Below, piece by piece: positions 10,423-22,693 of a stretch of 64,000 bases of DNA. Source of the DNA: Verpa conica (taxonomy: Eukaryota; Ascomycota; Pezizomycetes; Pezizales; Morchellaceae); NCBI GenBank assembly GCA_033030425.1, contig JAUFSD010000007.1, forward strand, positions 1,364,001 through 1,428,000, written 5' to 3'. Numbering within the stretch: position 1 is the first letter of the stretch; every line of letters starts with the position of its first letter. The position numbers and the translations under genes were made by a program. The notes under the pieces were generated by a model. The model worked only from the letters and a program-made list of their open reading frames with translations, was not told where the DNA came from and did no database searches.

Positions 10423-11802
10423 GTATTGGCGCTAGGGAGAGGGGGACAATTGATGTGTAAATGGCCAAATCGGAACGGATAGGGGGATTATGGTGTTCTT
10501 TTTTTTTGTGTGTAGTCGAGTCCGTATTTGTTTGTGTCTTTCCTTATGTGGTTTTATTAACTTCTTTGCTTCTCTTTCGGTCGAGACTTGGTTCTTTTCC
10601 CTCTTCTCTTCTGTTTCTTATTATACTCTCGTGCGACAAAGCCGAAATTTGAGTGAACAAAGGGTTACACGATAATGACACGATGACTACAGTAGCTAGA
10701 TCAGGGTCGGCAGGGTGGCAGAGGAAGGAAGAATATTACGTTTAATGGTGATGTCTCTTCTACTATTTTCTTCGTTTCCTAGTTTTGCCAGATACACGCA
10801 GCAGCTGAGCTGTAGAAAATAACTTCTTCGTGTTATTTGAAGCGAAGTTTGATTTTCACACGATTCCTTTTGTCTTTATAATTGAGTACACAAGTAGATA
10901 CCTCTCTATTTTTATTTATTCACCCCTCTGAAGGATTATTTATATGTAGGATTTGTGAATCGAGAGTTCGTGGGCAAGGGTCATATAAAAAGAGCTTCAG
11001 CTGTTAAATTGTACCCTCGAACCTCCGAGAGAGAGCACATCTTGAAGGTAGCTGTGGACTATAACGGCCTCTTCTTCCCTAGAATACCTTTGACGCTATC
11101 ATAACCACATGTTCCAGTAGAACGGAAGCAAAAAAGGCCCCATCAAGATGTATTCAAACAATGCTACCGCCGTAAATTCGAGGGCCTAGGCTTCTTTTCT
11201 GAGTTCTTCATTACCCTGAGCCTAAGTTCCATGTAGTTCTAGTATTTAGTATATTAAATCTCCCTTACTCTAATAGAAATATTATACCACCTAGTTGCCT
11301 AACTTGGCCGTACTACAAACATACCTATGTACCTTATTCTCTACCCGAGATACTGATAACCCTACACTAGAAAAAAATCAACATAATTTAGATGAGAAAA
11401 GATATAGAAAGATGGAGTTTTCCAGTAGTTGATTAAATAGCCGTGAGACAAGAACGATAACAAACTTCAAACACTAGACTTAGGGTCTTGTAATTGATAA
11501 TCCTATAGAAGTACATATACATGTACATGTAGTCATGGTGTTTTTCTAAGATAGGAGTAGATGGGAGTTGCTTGATTAAAATTAATTACAGGCTATAATA
11601 GAGAGCTAGATGGTATTCATGTAGATATTTACATGTACTAGGGAAATCTACATAGCTAGGCATACTATGTACTTCCTATCATCAGACTTCTATTACCTTA
11701 CCACCCATGTTTAGCAATTATTACATTACCACTATTATACTGATAACAAGCGGCTTGTGCAGACTTAGAAGCTACTACGGATTGCAAGTAGTGAGTGCTA
11801 TA
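10423..11802. other. Intergenic 3' flank, no gene seen
   Basis: T- and CT-rich 3' flank of the Rab gene, then AT-rich sequence. A weak inverted similarity exists between about 11010-11070 and 11120-11185 (sharing ACATCTTGA and CCCTCGAA blocks), too diverged to define an element. Confidence 0.4.
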
Positions 11803-11944
11803 CAGTACACTCGGCCTATACGTGTATAACTAGGGTGCCATATCATATTCTTATAGGTGAGAAATTTCAATATGGAATACCAAACACACACAAGAGAGGG
11901 CCCCTGATTCCTATAACCCGAACCCTTATAGGGTCAGTACACTA
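11803..11944. mobile_element. MITE, family B copy 2 (decayed)
   Basis: About 142 bp with inverted ends related to the 3742-3915 element. The left end is CAGTACACTCGGCCTATA; the right end, read inwards, is TAGTGTACTGACCCTATAAG, where the expected terminal CAGTG has become TAGTG. TA precedes the left end (11801-11802), but the right target site is degraded. The interior contains ATATTCTTATAG as in copy 1. The C-to-T type changes at the ends would fit repeat-induced point mutation, but one copy cannot prove it. Confidence 0.65.
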
Positions 11945-13023
11945 TGTGTAGTGGGAACATTATACATGATCTGTTCCATATTCTTCTTTCCCAATCTTTT
12001 TTACCCCCATCCTTACGTGGACTCTTCTCATAGCATATTACCACAATTCTACGTTTCTATGAGGCGGCAACTATATGTAGTGGCCTAAGTAAATTTTAAT
12101 CCTGATCCCCCCTACCCGCTGTGTTTCCTCTCAAATGCTTGCAAGCTATCTTTCATCACATTCACCGAAGGATCCATCCACCCGAGTCCGCCTGTCTATC
12201 GTAGCTCCCAACGGCAATCAATAACCAGTCTAGGGGGCAATCCCTTATTTCCTTCCAATTCCCACTGGGCCACAGTTACAACCCGTACTTAGAGAACCTA
12301 TAATATAAAAGCCTATATTCTTATTTAATAGGAATAATTTTTAATTAAAGATAATTAACCAAAGAATATACCAAAAGTAGGGCAAAATCCATTTTTTAGC
12401 ACATAAAATCTAAAAATGTACCAAACTGGGTTCGGATCCAACTTCAGAAAGCCCCAATATTGGCAGGATAATCCCGTGCCCGGGGAATTTTCGAACCATG
12501 TCATTTATTACCCTCATGTCTGAAGGAAGCCCTGTGGTTTTACGCGCAGTGGTGGACTCGAGAAGTCCCTCCCCAAGTCTTATACCGAAAGTACCCCTAG
12601 AGCTATTTTGGAGTGTCAAGATAAAAACTTCCAACATTTAGCCGACGTAAGGTTTTGTGATGATTGGTCAATGGCAACTGTCTACTTTGACGAAATAATG
12701 CGGATAAATAGTAGGACCATTAGAGCTATCGAGGATGGGGGAGAACCTGGAAGCCACCCGTGAAAGTGATAAGGAAAGATTCATGTCGGCAATGCGGGCT
12801 GCCAAGAAAACCGAGGCGTTGCTGTTCTTGGAGTCAATGAGCGACGTCAAATACTTGGAAACAATTTTTCCCAAAGGTTGCAACACCCGCGGCAATAGGT
12901 AGTGAACGAGTCCCGCAATCACTTTAACCACCCACCCCACTCCACCCCACGAGGTTCGCTCATCTCATCTAAACCCCCTCCCTAACTGTCATCACCCCCT
13001 CCCCTTGAGAAGGCCGGTCCGCA
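11945..13023. other. Intergenic region and MIC60 promoter
   Basis: It includes two open frames on the minus strand (12940-12668 and 12637-12410) that I do not recognise and do not support as genes. The last 100 bp before the MIC60 start are rich in CCCC/CCACCCCA tracts, consistent with a fungal promoter. Confidence 0.4.
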
Positions 13024-15323
13024 ATGTTGCGCCTCTCCTCCGCTGCCCCTACTAGGGCAATTGGGAATATTTTGCGAAGCCGGTATCCGCTGAAGCAACA
13101 GCAGGTTTGTTTTCTTACCTACTGCCCATCATACTATCCTGCGGGGAAGAGGAGATATGATCTTCAATACTTATAGATACTGGAGGCTGTTCTGAGAGCC
13201 AGTAATCAGAAATTGAACTAGGCTGACTAGAATTGAATTTTTTCCCATTATTTGTTTCCTACACAGCGATTCCTGGCCGATATCAAAGTCCCCCGACCAA
13301 GCTCTATACCTGGGAAACCTGGCGAAACGAAAACCCCCGGAAATCTCTCCAGCTCAAAACCAGTACCTGATACTCAGCCCGTGAAAAGGTCCACAAGCCC
13401 TACGACACCTGCGAGTACATCGCCGACTTCGCCTACGCAGGTACCATCAACTCCAACAGGGCCAAAAACACAGACTACACCGCCGACCGTAGCCCCTCCT
13501 TCTCCGGTTGTGAAGCCAGCTGATGTTGCTGCTCCAGCGCCACCTCCACCGCCAGTTACTGTAGCTTCGGGTACTGTTCCCCCACCGACTGATAAGGCAC
13601 CGAAGAAGAAGCATAGGTTTCGGAATTTTGTGATTACAGTTACGCTCCTGGCTAGTCTTTCATTCGGGGGTGGAGTATTCTACTCACTCAAGTCGGATAA
13701 CTTTCATGATTTCTTTACGGAATATATTCCGTTTGGAGAGGAAGTAGTCCTTTACTTTGAAGAGCGTGAGTTCCGTCGACGCTTCCCAAATGCGCTGAGT
13801 CGTCTTATTCCCACAAAGGAAGATTTACCCAAGGTTACAATCCCTCGTTCATCGGGTGCTACATGGAAGGTTCATGATCCGGAGGAGGGGAAGCCAAAGA
13901 CTACGGATGTAGGGAAACATGGCCCACACATCTCCGCAAAGGGGACTAAGGAGCAAGAGAAGGAACGGGCGGAGTTGTCTTCTGCACCAAGATCAAACCT
14001 AGCGGAGCAGAAACCGGCTGAGGCAACAATTATTGGTAGAAAGTCAGGGCCAGTGGTCAAGGATACGGCGAAGGTTGAGGCCATCTCTAAGCCTGTGAAG
14101 TCAGATTCAACAGACTCTAAAAGTCCCCATATTATTAGTCCTGTGCAGATGGAGGTCGTAAATGATCCTGTCGTGCAAGATCTCATCAAAGTAGTCAACT
14201 CCATCATTTCCCTCGTCAACCACAGTGGGGCTGCCAGGTCATTTGAGACCGTCATATCTTCTGCGAAATCAGAGCTATCCCACCTAAACAGCAAAATTAC
14301 AGCCATCAAGGAGGATTTGGAAAAAGCAACCGAGGAAAAACTTCAACACAAGGATCTTGAATTTGCTACTGCCGCTCAAGGCCTCCTAACAAAGGTCAAA
14401 AACGAAGTGGTGGATCTGGAACACAAGTGGAAAGACGAATTCGAACAAGAGCGTGAGAAGATCATCCAATCATACCGCGAGCGCCTTGCCAATGAGCTAG
14501 AACGCTCCCACAGAATCGCTGAACAACGCCTTCGCAACGAACTTCTTGAGCAAGCTATTGAGATGAAGAGAAGATTCATCGGCGAGATTGAAGAGCGTGT
14601 TGAGAATGAACGTAACGGTAGACTTGGGAGACTCCAGGAGCTGACTGATAGTGTTGATGAACTGAGAAAACTTTCAACTTCATGGAATGCCATTATTGAT
14701 ACGAACCTAAGGACACAACAGATCCACGTTGCTCTTGAGGCCGTCCGTGCAGCCTACGAATCCCCTGACCAGCCAAAACCATTCTTACGTGAGCTTGCGG
14801 CTTTGAAGGAGGTTGCAGATGATGATGAGGTTGTCCGTGTTGCTATTGCTTCTATCAACCCTCGCGCGTACCAGGAGGGCGTATCCACACAGACCCAATT
14901 GGTCGATCGATTCCGTCGTGTTGCACAGGAGGTTCGAAAAGCTGCTCTGCTTCCAGAGGATGCGGGTTTCGCAGGGCATGCAGCGAGCTGGGTGTTGAGT
15001 AAGGTGTTGTTCAGAAAACAGGGACTCGCGCAGGGAAATGATGTGGAGAGTATATTGACACGCACAGAGACCTTCCTAGAGGAGGGTGATGTTGATAGTG
15101 CGGCGAGGGAGATGAACCAGTTGACAGGATGGTCGAAGGCATTAGCGAGGGATTGGTTGAAGGAGGCAAGGCTGTTGCTAGAGGTGCAGCAGGCTGTTGA
15201 TGTGAGTCTTTCCCTCTCTATATATATTCTCTACGAAAAATAGAGTACTGATCCGGACTTAAACCATAGGTTATTGCGGCAGAAGCAAGACTTCAAAGCT
15301 TAAGGATTCAAGAGCAACAGTAA
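13024..15323 (+). CDS. MIC60: MICOS complex subunit MIC60 (mitofilin/Fcj1)
   Basis: Inner-membrane organiser of mitochondria that forms crista junctions as the core of the MICOS complex. Three exons (13024-13104, 13267-15201, 15270-15323) give 689 residues. Exon 1 encodes a basic, uncharged-acid-free presequence (MLRLSSAAPTRAIGNILRSR). A Pro/Thr/Ser-rich linker follows, then one transmembrane helix around residues 145-165 (FVITVTLLASLSFGGGVFYS). After it comes the conserved DFFTEYIPFGEEVVLYFEER block that begins the intermembrane-space part. A long coiled coil lies at about residues 350-470 (14270-14650). The C-terminal mitofilin domain includes the WVLSKVLFRKQG region and ends VIAAEARLQSLRIQEQQ, which only appears once the last intron is removed. 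The start is supported by the presequence. Confidence 0.93.
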
Positions 15324-17733
15324 GCAGTGAATCTTGCTTGTGTCAGTAGATAATTTCTAGAGTTTCTTGTCCTTTTTTAGGAAGTAATTTTTATACTGCC
15401 ATCTTGGAATTACATAAAAGCGATCTATAGTTCCCTTTTTTTCTTTTCCGGAAGGATATGCTTTCTAGGGGATGGAATGGATAGGGTTGACTTTGTAGGT
15501 ACTCGTGTAAAAGGAACCTAGGGAGCGTGCGTTTTGTAGAATATCCTGTCTATTAAACTGATTTCCATTTTGGTTCACCCTTTGAGTTTCTGAAAGGTTA
15601 TTTTTACAGAAGTAAGGAATAGGATATATATGACTTATTGTTTCTTTAAGAGGAGAATTAAATGTGCTTGTGAAGTAAATACTCGAGTGATTATATAGGG
15701 TCTCCCGAGGATTAACAATGGTGTATATTTCTTCTTATCTCAAGATCTTTGGGCTTGTATTTCTTAATATAGCCCCTATGAGTGAAGTTAGAAGATAGGA
15801 GGTGAGCCTACACACGAGCCTAAGTAACTTGTTTAGTACGTTAGTGTTTTATTAACCCTACACCCTCAAATTGCCGTATATACTTGGGTTCTTTTAACGG
15901 CTATATGTGTATTTTTAAGAAGCCTTGATTTTTACTCTAATTAGTCTTAATGAGGTAGAAACAAAATTCTCACCCACTATTGAACACACTACATCGAGTT
16001 TAATGAATTAAAAAAAAAAAAAAACGCTGCATCGAGTGATATCTCGTGATTACAAAGGTCACGGGAATTGCCGCGAACAAATCAGCTCCAATAATTTTAC
16101 CACCAACCAAATCTCTAGTTAGTTCACCTTACCGCTAGCACAGAGATTATACGAGGCTCACATCATCTCTGTTACATCCCCTCGTAAAGATATAGTAGTA
16201 GTGTGAGTCATAGGTTGTGATAGTCACTCAGGGCCGTGACATCTATCCTATCTCAAAATAGCAGTACGATTAGTGGTTCAGACTCTTTCAAAAATTACGA
16301 GGAGGGGCACATCTAAATAAATTCCCAAATTCAAAACGCTCCAGGCTGACTCGAAGATTTACGTATTCTTGCTTACTACTACGGTTGTTGATCTTGTGAA
16401 GTAGGTGGTAGTCTGGATACTGCTTTTTGAACCTAAGCCCTCCATATTATGCATAGGAGGGTTTCGAGTCCTAGGTTTGCTGTAATGCATACGATTACTA
16501 ATCTTTTTTTTACTGTAATCTAGGCTAGAGTTTTGCGTAACACGTAATAACAAAGGTGGTCTTAGAGAGCTTTCTAATAAGATCGAATAGACCCAGAGGT
16601 TCTCAACCTGGTTAATTGCCGAAGTGATGTAAGTTATCACAGTACAGCAGTCCGAAACGAACGAACGGTTAAATACTAATCTGATTTTTCTAAGTAGACT
16701 GTTTTTCTATTTTGGGGAAACATATATCCTAACAGCTGGAGAAGTCAAGGGTTTGATTTTTAGTGAGAAGTACTGGTAGAAGCTGTGGCCGGATATGGGT
16801 TTCCCCACCTGTCTCTAGAGGCCAAGGCACTCCGCGCCTTCTACAGACCCTTTAATATGTTGGAATTATCAGCAAAAGGTCTTTTTTGGGTCGATTACAC
16901 ATAGGAGGTGGGGAATGGCTTCTGGCTCAAGACTACATGTACTCCGATGCATTCATCCTAAGCTGTGGCACCTCCCCATCGATCTTGCATAAAAAAAACC
17001 TCATATTTCTCATACCTTACTGTAAAACAGGACCCCCATTCCGAATGGCCGCAAAGAAATCGAGTGAATTCGAGGAAACGGTTACAAGTGCCGTGTTTGG
17101 CGATGGGCATAAGCGCTGTAAACACTACCATAGCTGGTTGCGTTCTAAAGATAATTCTCTGGTACGCGGCAACGGTGGATTCGATAACACTTTGGGTCGA
17201 GACAAACACACATACAGGGTCTTATCCGGACGCCTATTCAAGAGGTGTTTATGGCCCGATGATAGGGCGATCGCTAGAACTGATTGAAATCCAAAGGCCC
17301 GAATCTTAATTGGGCCTGTGTTCCGGCTTCTACTCACATCGGATCAATTGCACTGATAGCTAGTTGCGTAGGAAGGTACTTCCACAGCTAGGGAGCTAAA
17401 AATTATAATTGTAAATTATCGATAAGTAGTCTAATTACGCTTTAAGAGGACCCGAAATAGTATGAAATCTCGATTTAATTTACTTCCCGAGTGATGGTAT
17501 GTGCGTAGACGCTAAGCGTGCTGACTAAGTCAGTCCCTGATTCAGCCTCCTTCCCGCCCCCAAAACAACAGGAGGTGAAGCCAGATGTTCACCGGAAGAT
17601 ACTGGTACTCTCACAGCATCAGGATTCCCATTCTTCTAAAACTCTGCAATTACACTTACTTTTTGTTCCCTTCTCAAGACTGACAGATCAAATACTCTCT
17701 ATAAGTAACTCTTTCTTAAGAATCCTAGCCTCG
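15324..17733. other. Long intergenic region, no recognised gene
   Basis: AT-rich 3' flank of MIC60 with an A15-16 homopolymer near 16010. GC content rises at 16780-17340, where both strands carry overlapping open frames (for example 16886-17287), but none has recognisable domains. The last part contains the SAC1 promoter. Confidence 0.4.
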
Positions 17734-20367
17734 ATGGCCTCTGCCAACCCTTTCCGGGACATCAACGTTACGGCCTCAGCCTCGCACTACACTTTTCGAT
17801 CCCCCTCATCCCCCAATGCCCCCGCCCTGGTGATAGACCGCCCCTCCGGGGACATGCGGTTGACCGAGTCACCGATAGCTGGGGGAAAGCGGGTAACGAG
17901 TATTGCCGGAATATTGGGCATGATCCGTTTACGTCTTGGTGAGTTAACTCTTCACACTCACTTAGTACCTCCGGGCCTGAACTTCTTAATGGAAGGGGTT
18001 TATTTGGGATTTCGCCTGTGCTAACTTCCTTACTATAGACAAATATATAATTATTATTACAAAGGTATTACTTATCGGGCGGATCCGGAGTCATTCTGTA
18101 TACAAAGTTCAGGCAGTAGAGTTCTTGCCATTGCAAGATAGACCATTGCACGTATGTCTCCAGTTCAGTCTTATTGCTTGAAAACCGGGCTAGATTATAC
18201 TAAACTATTGGGGGCTATGTTAATGTTGATGTTTTTATTTTTATTTATTTCTAGGACCCTGATGAGGATACATACCTCGCGCTGTTACGTACCCACTTAC
18301 GTACCGGGCCGATGTACCTGTCATATTCCTTCGACCTGACGAATTCGTTTCAGCGCCAGTCTACGGCTGATAATTCTCTCCCACTCTGGCAAAGGGTATG
18401 GTTGATAGCTACTGAAAACTACCCTCATTAAGTGGAAGTTTGTCCGAGTCGCTAATTCAAATATTATCTGGCTAGGCTGATGAGCGCTTTTTTTGGAACA
18501 GACATGTCCAATCAGATCTCATTGACTTGAGGAGTTCTAACCCCGCTGTAAGGCAAACCTTATTACACTTTTTTTATTTCTTTTTATCCTACTCTACGAA
18601 CTCTTCAAGTACCAAGTGGTACTTGGTTTGAATCTATTGCTAGACTAAGCCTGAACTACGTCTCGGACGCAACCATGCTAACCTAAGCAGGCGGACCCTT
18701 ACATTCTTCCAGTGTTCTTCGGTTATCTTAACATTAGCACAGTTGCTATTAAATCAACTAGCCTAACCTTTGTCCTTATCACCCGAAAATCCCGCCACCG
18801 TGCCGGTACACGATACTTCACACGTGGGGTCGATGAATCTGGGAATGTAGCAAATTTTAACGAAACAGAACAAATTGTTATTCTAGGAGATGCCGCCGGG
18901 GGTCTTGCTGGATATGATCAGAGTTCTATGACAGGCAGGCAAAGTTCCCAGAACGTCCAGGTTCTTAGTTATGTCCAAACCAGGGGAAGTGTTCCGGTCT
19001 ATTGGGCTGAGGTGAACAATCTCAAGTATACCCCAAAGATACAGGTGAAGAGCTTGGATTTAGCCACAAATTCCGCAAGGAAGCACTTTGATGAGCAGAT
19101 CCGGCTATATGGGGATAATTATATGGTCAACTTGGTAAATCAGAAAGGCCGAGAGGAGCGAGTCAAGGCAGCTTACGAGAATATCGTCAAAATGATCGTC
19201 ACTTCCCCCACAGAGAGTAAGGAGAGCTCTTCAAAGACCTCGGAAAGATTCCGTGAGATTGAGCCGGTGGGGAGGACTAAGATGCTTGACCGTTTGCATT
19301 ATATTTACTTCGATTTCCACCACGAATGTAGAGGCATGAAATGGCATAGAGCACAGCTGCTACTTGATAAACTGGGTGATGGATTGTACGAGCAGCAATA
19401 TTTCCACTCTTTGGAAGGCGGGGCTACCAGTACTGTGCGAAATTATCAGAAGAGCGTTGTAAGGACAAACTGCATGGATTGTTTGGATAGAACAAATGTT
19501 GTACAGAGTATGTTGGCTAGATGGACATTGAACCGTCAGATGATCGACCTAGGGGTACTTGAGAAGGGGGAAAACACCGCTGCGTTCGAGAATTTTGAGG
19601 TGATGTTTAGGAATGGTAAGCCTCATATTCCTTGGTTTCATGGGGGTGCGTATCAACATTGCAGGTTGATCGCATGATGACGACCGGCAGCTGATTTTGT
19701 GGCTGACTGAATCTTTGCTGACATTTAATCTCTAGCCTGGGCTGATAATGCTGACGTTGTGAGCCGAGCCTACTCCGGGACTGGGGCGCTGAAGACGGAT
19801 TTCACTCGAACGGGTGTGCGGACAAAAGCCGGCGCACTTGCAGACTTATCAAACTCGATAACCCGGTACTTCCGTAATAATTTCGCCGACGGGCCTAGAC
19901 AGGATGCCTACGACCTTTTTCTAGGAGTTTACCTCCCATCGACAAGCAATAATATCTCTTCGTCCCTCCTTTTCGCTGACCGTCGCCCAATATTGATCCA
20001 AAGCATCCCTTATATTCTTTACGCTGCTATATTCCTTGTATTCGCAGCCTTTGTCTTGCCCCGCCCCAGCGGAAGCGGCCTGGTCAGCATCAGGGTCTTT
20101 GCACTTTTCTGGCTCCTCGTTGGATTGTGGACTGCCAATTTTATTTGGATGCATGGTATGCTTTATGTGAACTGGCCTAAGTTGAATGTACCAGGGTTTG
20201 CAGCGGATGGATACAACGAGGCGTTGAGCAAGGTCAAGAAGGACAAAATCGTGGGAAAGTGGATAGAAAGAGGCAGTTTCAGCGGTGGTCGCGAACGCGG
20301 CTCTAGCATTAGCGGCGGAAACATCAGACTTATTCACTTGGAGGAGGGGAAAAAGAGGATCGAGTAA
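17734..20367 (+). CDS. SAC1: SAC1-type phosphoinositide phosphatase
   Basis: ER/Golgi membrane phosphatase that removes mainly the 4-phosphate of PI4P. Six exons splice in frame: 17734-17938, 18039-18151, 18255-18395, 18476-18547, 18691-19615 and 19736-20367, giving 695 residues. Junctions rebuild conserved SAC blocks: RLRLDKYIIIITK, DPDEDTYLALLRTH and DPYILPVFFGYLNI, then ITRKSRHRAGTRYFTRGVD. The catalytic CX5R(T/S) motif is RTNCMDCLDRTNV, with Cys near residue 438 (codon 19471). The last exon encodes two membrane segments, PYILYAAIFLVFAAFVLP and an aromatic-rich VFALFWLLVGLWTANFIW, followed by a cytosolic tail, the expected hairpin anchor of SAC1. The protein is somewhat longer than the 623-residue yeast enzyme. 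Confidence 0.95.
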
Positions 20368-21835
20368 GCCAGCCGACTTCGGCTGTGAATCACCTGAAGT
20401 GTGGCTTGGCGCGTTACACTTAGTATGTATTACATTGTGTAACTCTTGTAGTGGTTAGATGGTTACGCAAGTCTTGGCATGGTCTTACGGAACGTGGATG
20501 TGCTGTTGCCTAACCAGGTTTTGGTCATTCTGCCATGTTTTTCTTTTCTTTTTCCCTACCCAGCAGACTCGAATGGCTACCTAGCTTTTGAAGAAAATTT
20601 CCTTGCGTTTATTATAGAGCTTTCCTATTTGCCCTTTGTTCCGTTGTAACCATTTCTTATTTTAAGATTTTATTGCACTCCTAGCGGTGTACTACTTGTC
20701 CCTTTTCGCATACCCACTATATTGGTTTCACAAACTTTCATTTCACATCTATGCAAACCACCATTTATTTTTTGTAGTGATATCGCTGCATTAATACATA
20801 AATTGGCTGTCTTGCAGCTGGTTACGTGACCGCGATGTGTGCTATGTCTTTCACCCTATATACTGGGCGCAGTCTGATTCTATCTAATAACAGGGAGTCA
20901 GTACAACAGCATTGCGACTGTTTCCATCTTAAATGAGCGATTAATTACCACCACGTTAATTATATCGACCCTCCCTCGCACACCGTTGGTGTATCTTAAA
21001 AATTAAGAGGCAAAGTTGCACTTGTGTGCCTTCTTTCACTGTTCTACTGCACAACATTGGCTTGCCGATGCATACTTACATGCAGGTACATAATAGGGAG
21101 CCTTGTACCCTCGAGTGGTAAAGTGACCAAAAGATAAAAGAAAACTCGGCTGTAGGGCGTACGTCTATTTTAGTATAGCTTATACTAGCTATAAAAACGC
21201 CTGACCAGCGGCTAAGACGGACCGAGTGATGGCTTATGATGCCGATTTTCCCCTACATAAGCAGGTGGGGTACACCCCACTTGATCCGGGTTCTTGAGCG
21301 CCGACATCATATCTGATACGTATAAAAGATAACGTGCTGCATCTGCACTACACTGTACCTGATTTGAATGAGGCTGTGGCGTACGTAACCTTGTCTTTAG
21401 CACCCCCTGTAGCTTTTGTTCTGTAGATGCTTTTGGTGATCTCTTGGCAGTGCAACAAGATAGAAAAATCTCTTCATTACAGGTTGTTCTTTGATCTACT
21501 TTCTGTGTACTCCTATTCTACCCGTCTATCACCAAAAGTTTAGGGATGTCAGATACATACATGTAGATACCTAGAATAAAACTACTAGGAAACAAGCAAA
21601 GACCCTAATAGAAGGGCCAGAAATACAGACTCGTGAGCACAACTCTAAGGTAAATATCAAGTGTAAAATAAATAAAAATAATAATTGAGAAATAGGGAAC
21701 TATAAAGAAATAACACCCCCGGAAGTAATCAAGGATGTCTAGTTGATAAGATCTTTCAGTGAGGAAAGAGAATAAAAAACCAGACCCCTTTCATTTAAAT
21801 AGCTGTTAGCCTCCTTAGAGCCTTCCTTTAACCTA
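20368..21835. other. Intergenic region between SAC1 and the F-box gene, nothing seen
   Basis: T-rich 3' flank of SAC1, then AT-rich sequence. No open frame with protein-like features and no repeat pair is recognised. Confidence 0.45.
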
Positions 21836-22693
21836 CTACCTGGAGCTAGTTCTTTTAGGACTGGAATAATGTTTTTCTAGTCTCTTTGCTCGAGCATTCG
21901 TAGAACAGCCTCCATTCCGTCCTAATACCACAACCGCATAGATTTTAGAAACTACACAAGCAAGCACCCCAATTCCGATCTCAAAGGGACTTACCTTTAC
22001 AATTAATCTATACAACCACGTTCCTTCACCTTCCACAACTCTTCCTCCATGCCCTCTTCGACTAGTAGAATAGAATGGAGGTCGCAGGCGTTGTGCTAGC
22101 GCATTATATACGGTAATCATCGCTGCTTGTATATGGCTGGGTAGGCCCATAACATAACTATCTTGAATATGCACTTCTTGTAGCCCGCCTTCATCACCGA
22201 TATTCGACCAACGTCCGTCAACGTCATGTCCGTATCGCGATTCAGCTGACCATAGCTCTATGACAATTGCTGTAGCATATGAATGCCGCTCTTCACTCGT
22301 GCGGAAAGAATTAAAGGCCACCATGGACAGGACATGATCTGCTAATCTCTCTGCTACATATGCTTTTCTTTCTAGGCTCCCTAGGTACGCCTCAACTCTA
22401 CTGAACATCTCTGGATCACAAAGAATGTCATGGAGATCTTGAGGCCGTGTGATGTAGCCTCCTTGGGAATATCCAGGGCTTCCTCCTCCTCGTCGCCTGA
22501 AGAAGGTTGGTGGTGTCCATATCCTCATCAGAAGCTCAACATGACTGATGCTAGCTAGGCGAGAACGCAGAGCACGAGTTCTGTAGTCTCGAGTAGATAT
22601 AGAAAGAGAACGGCTTGTATAGGAAAGAGGGTCTAGATTGTCTAGGTAAGACAAAATATTGAGGAGAAGCTCTGCAGGTATATTGTTGAGCAT
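21836..22693 (-). CDS. F-box domain protein of unknown specificity
   Basis: A single-exon protein of 285 residues. The N terminus (MLNNIPAELLLNILSYLDNL, residues 1-20, then DYRTRALRSRL) has the LP.ELL..I..YL pattern of an F-box, so it is likely a substrate adaptor for an SCF ubiquitin ligase through Skp1. The rest has no repeats (WD40, LRR) that I can see. It is alpha-helical in character with a glycine-rich loop (RRRGGGSPGYSQGG, about residues 66-79) and a hydrophobic stretch near residue 235-255 (IGIGVLACVVSKIYAVVVL). Orphan F-box proteins of this size are abundant in filamentous ascomycetes. The open frame has its own ATG and stop and no internal splice signal is needed. The substrate is unknown. 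Confidence 0.75.
   Translation of the reverse strand: MLNNIPAELLLNILSYLDNLDPLSYTSRSLSISTRDYRTRALRSRLASISHVELLMRIWTPPTFFRRRGGGSPGYSQGGYITRPQDLHDILCDPEMFSRVEAYLGSLERKAYVAERLADHVLSMVAFNSFRTSEERHSYATAIVIELWSAESRYGHDVDGRWSNIGDEGGLQEVHIQDSYVMGLPSHIQAAMITVYNALAQRLRPPFYSTSRRGHGGRVVEGEGTWLYRLIVKVSPFEIGIGVLACVVSKIYAVVVLGRNGGCSTNARAKRLEKHYSSPKRTSSR

Noticed and set aside
12410..12940. Two minus-strand open frames (75 and 90 codons) just upstream of MIC60
   Set aside because: No recognisable family, no supporting splice pattern between them, and they overlap the expected MIC60 promoter.
16886..17287. 133-codon plus-strand frame in the SAC1 upstream region
   Set aside because: Equally long frames occur on the opposite strand and the composition shows no protein-family signal.
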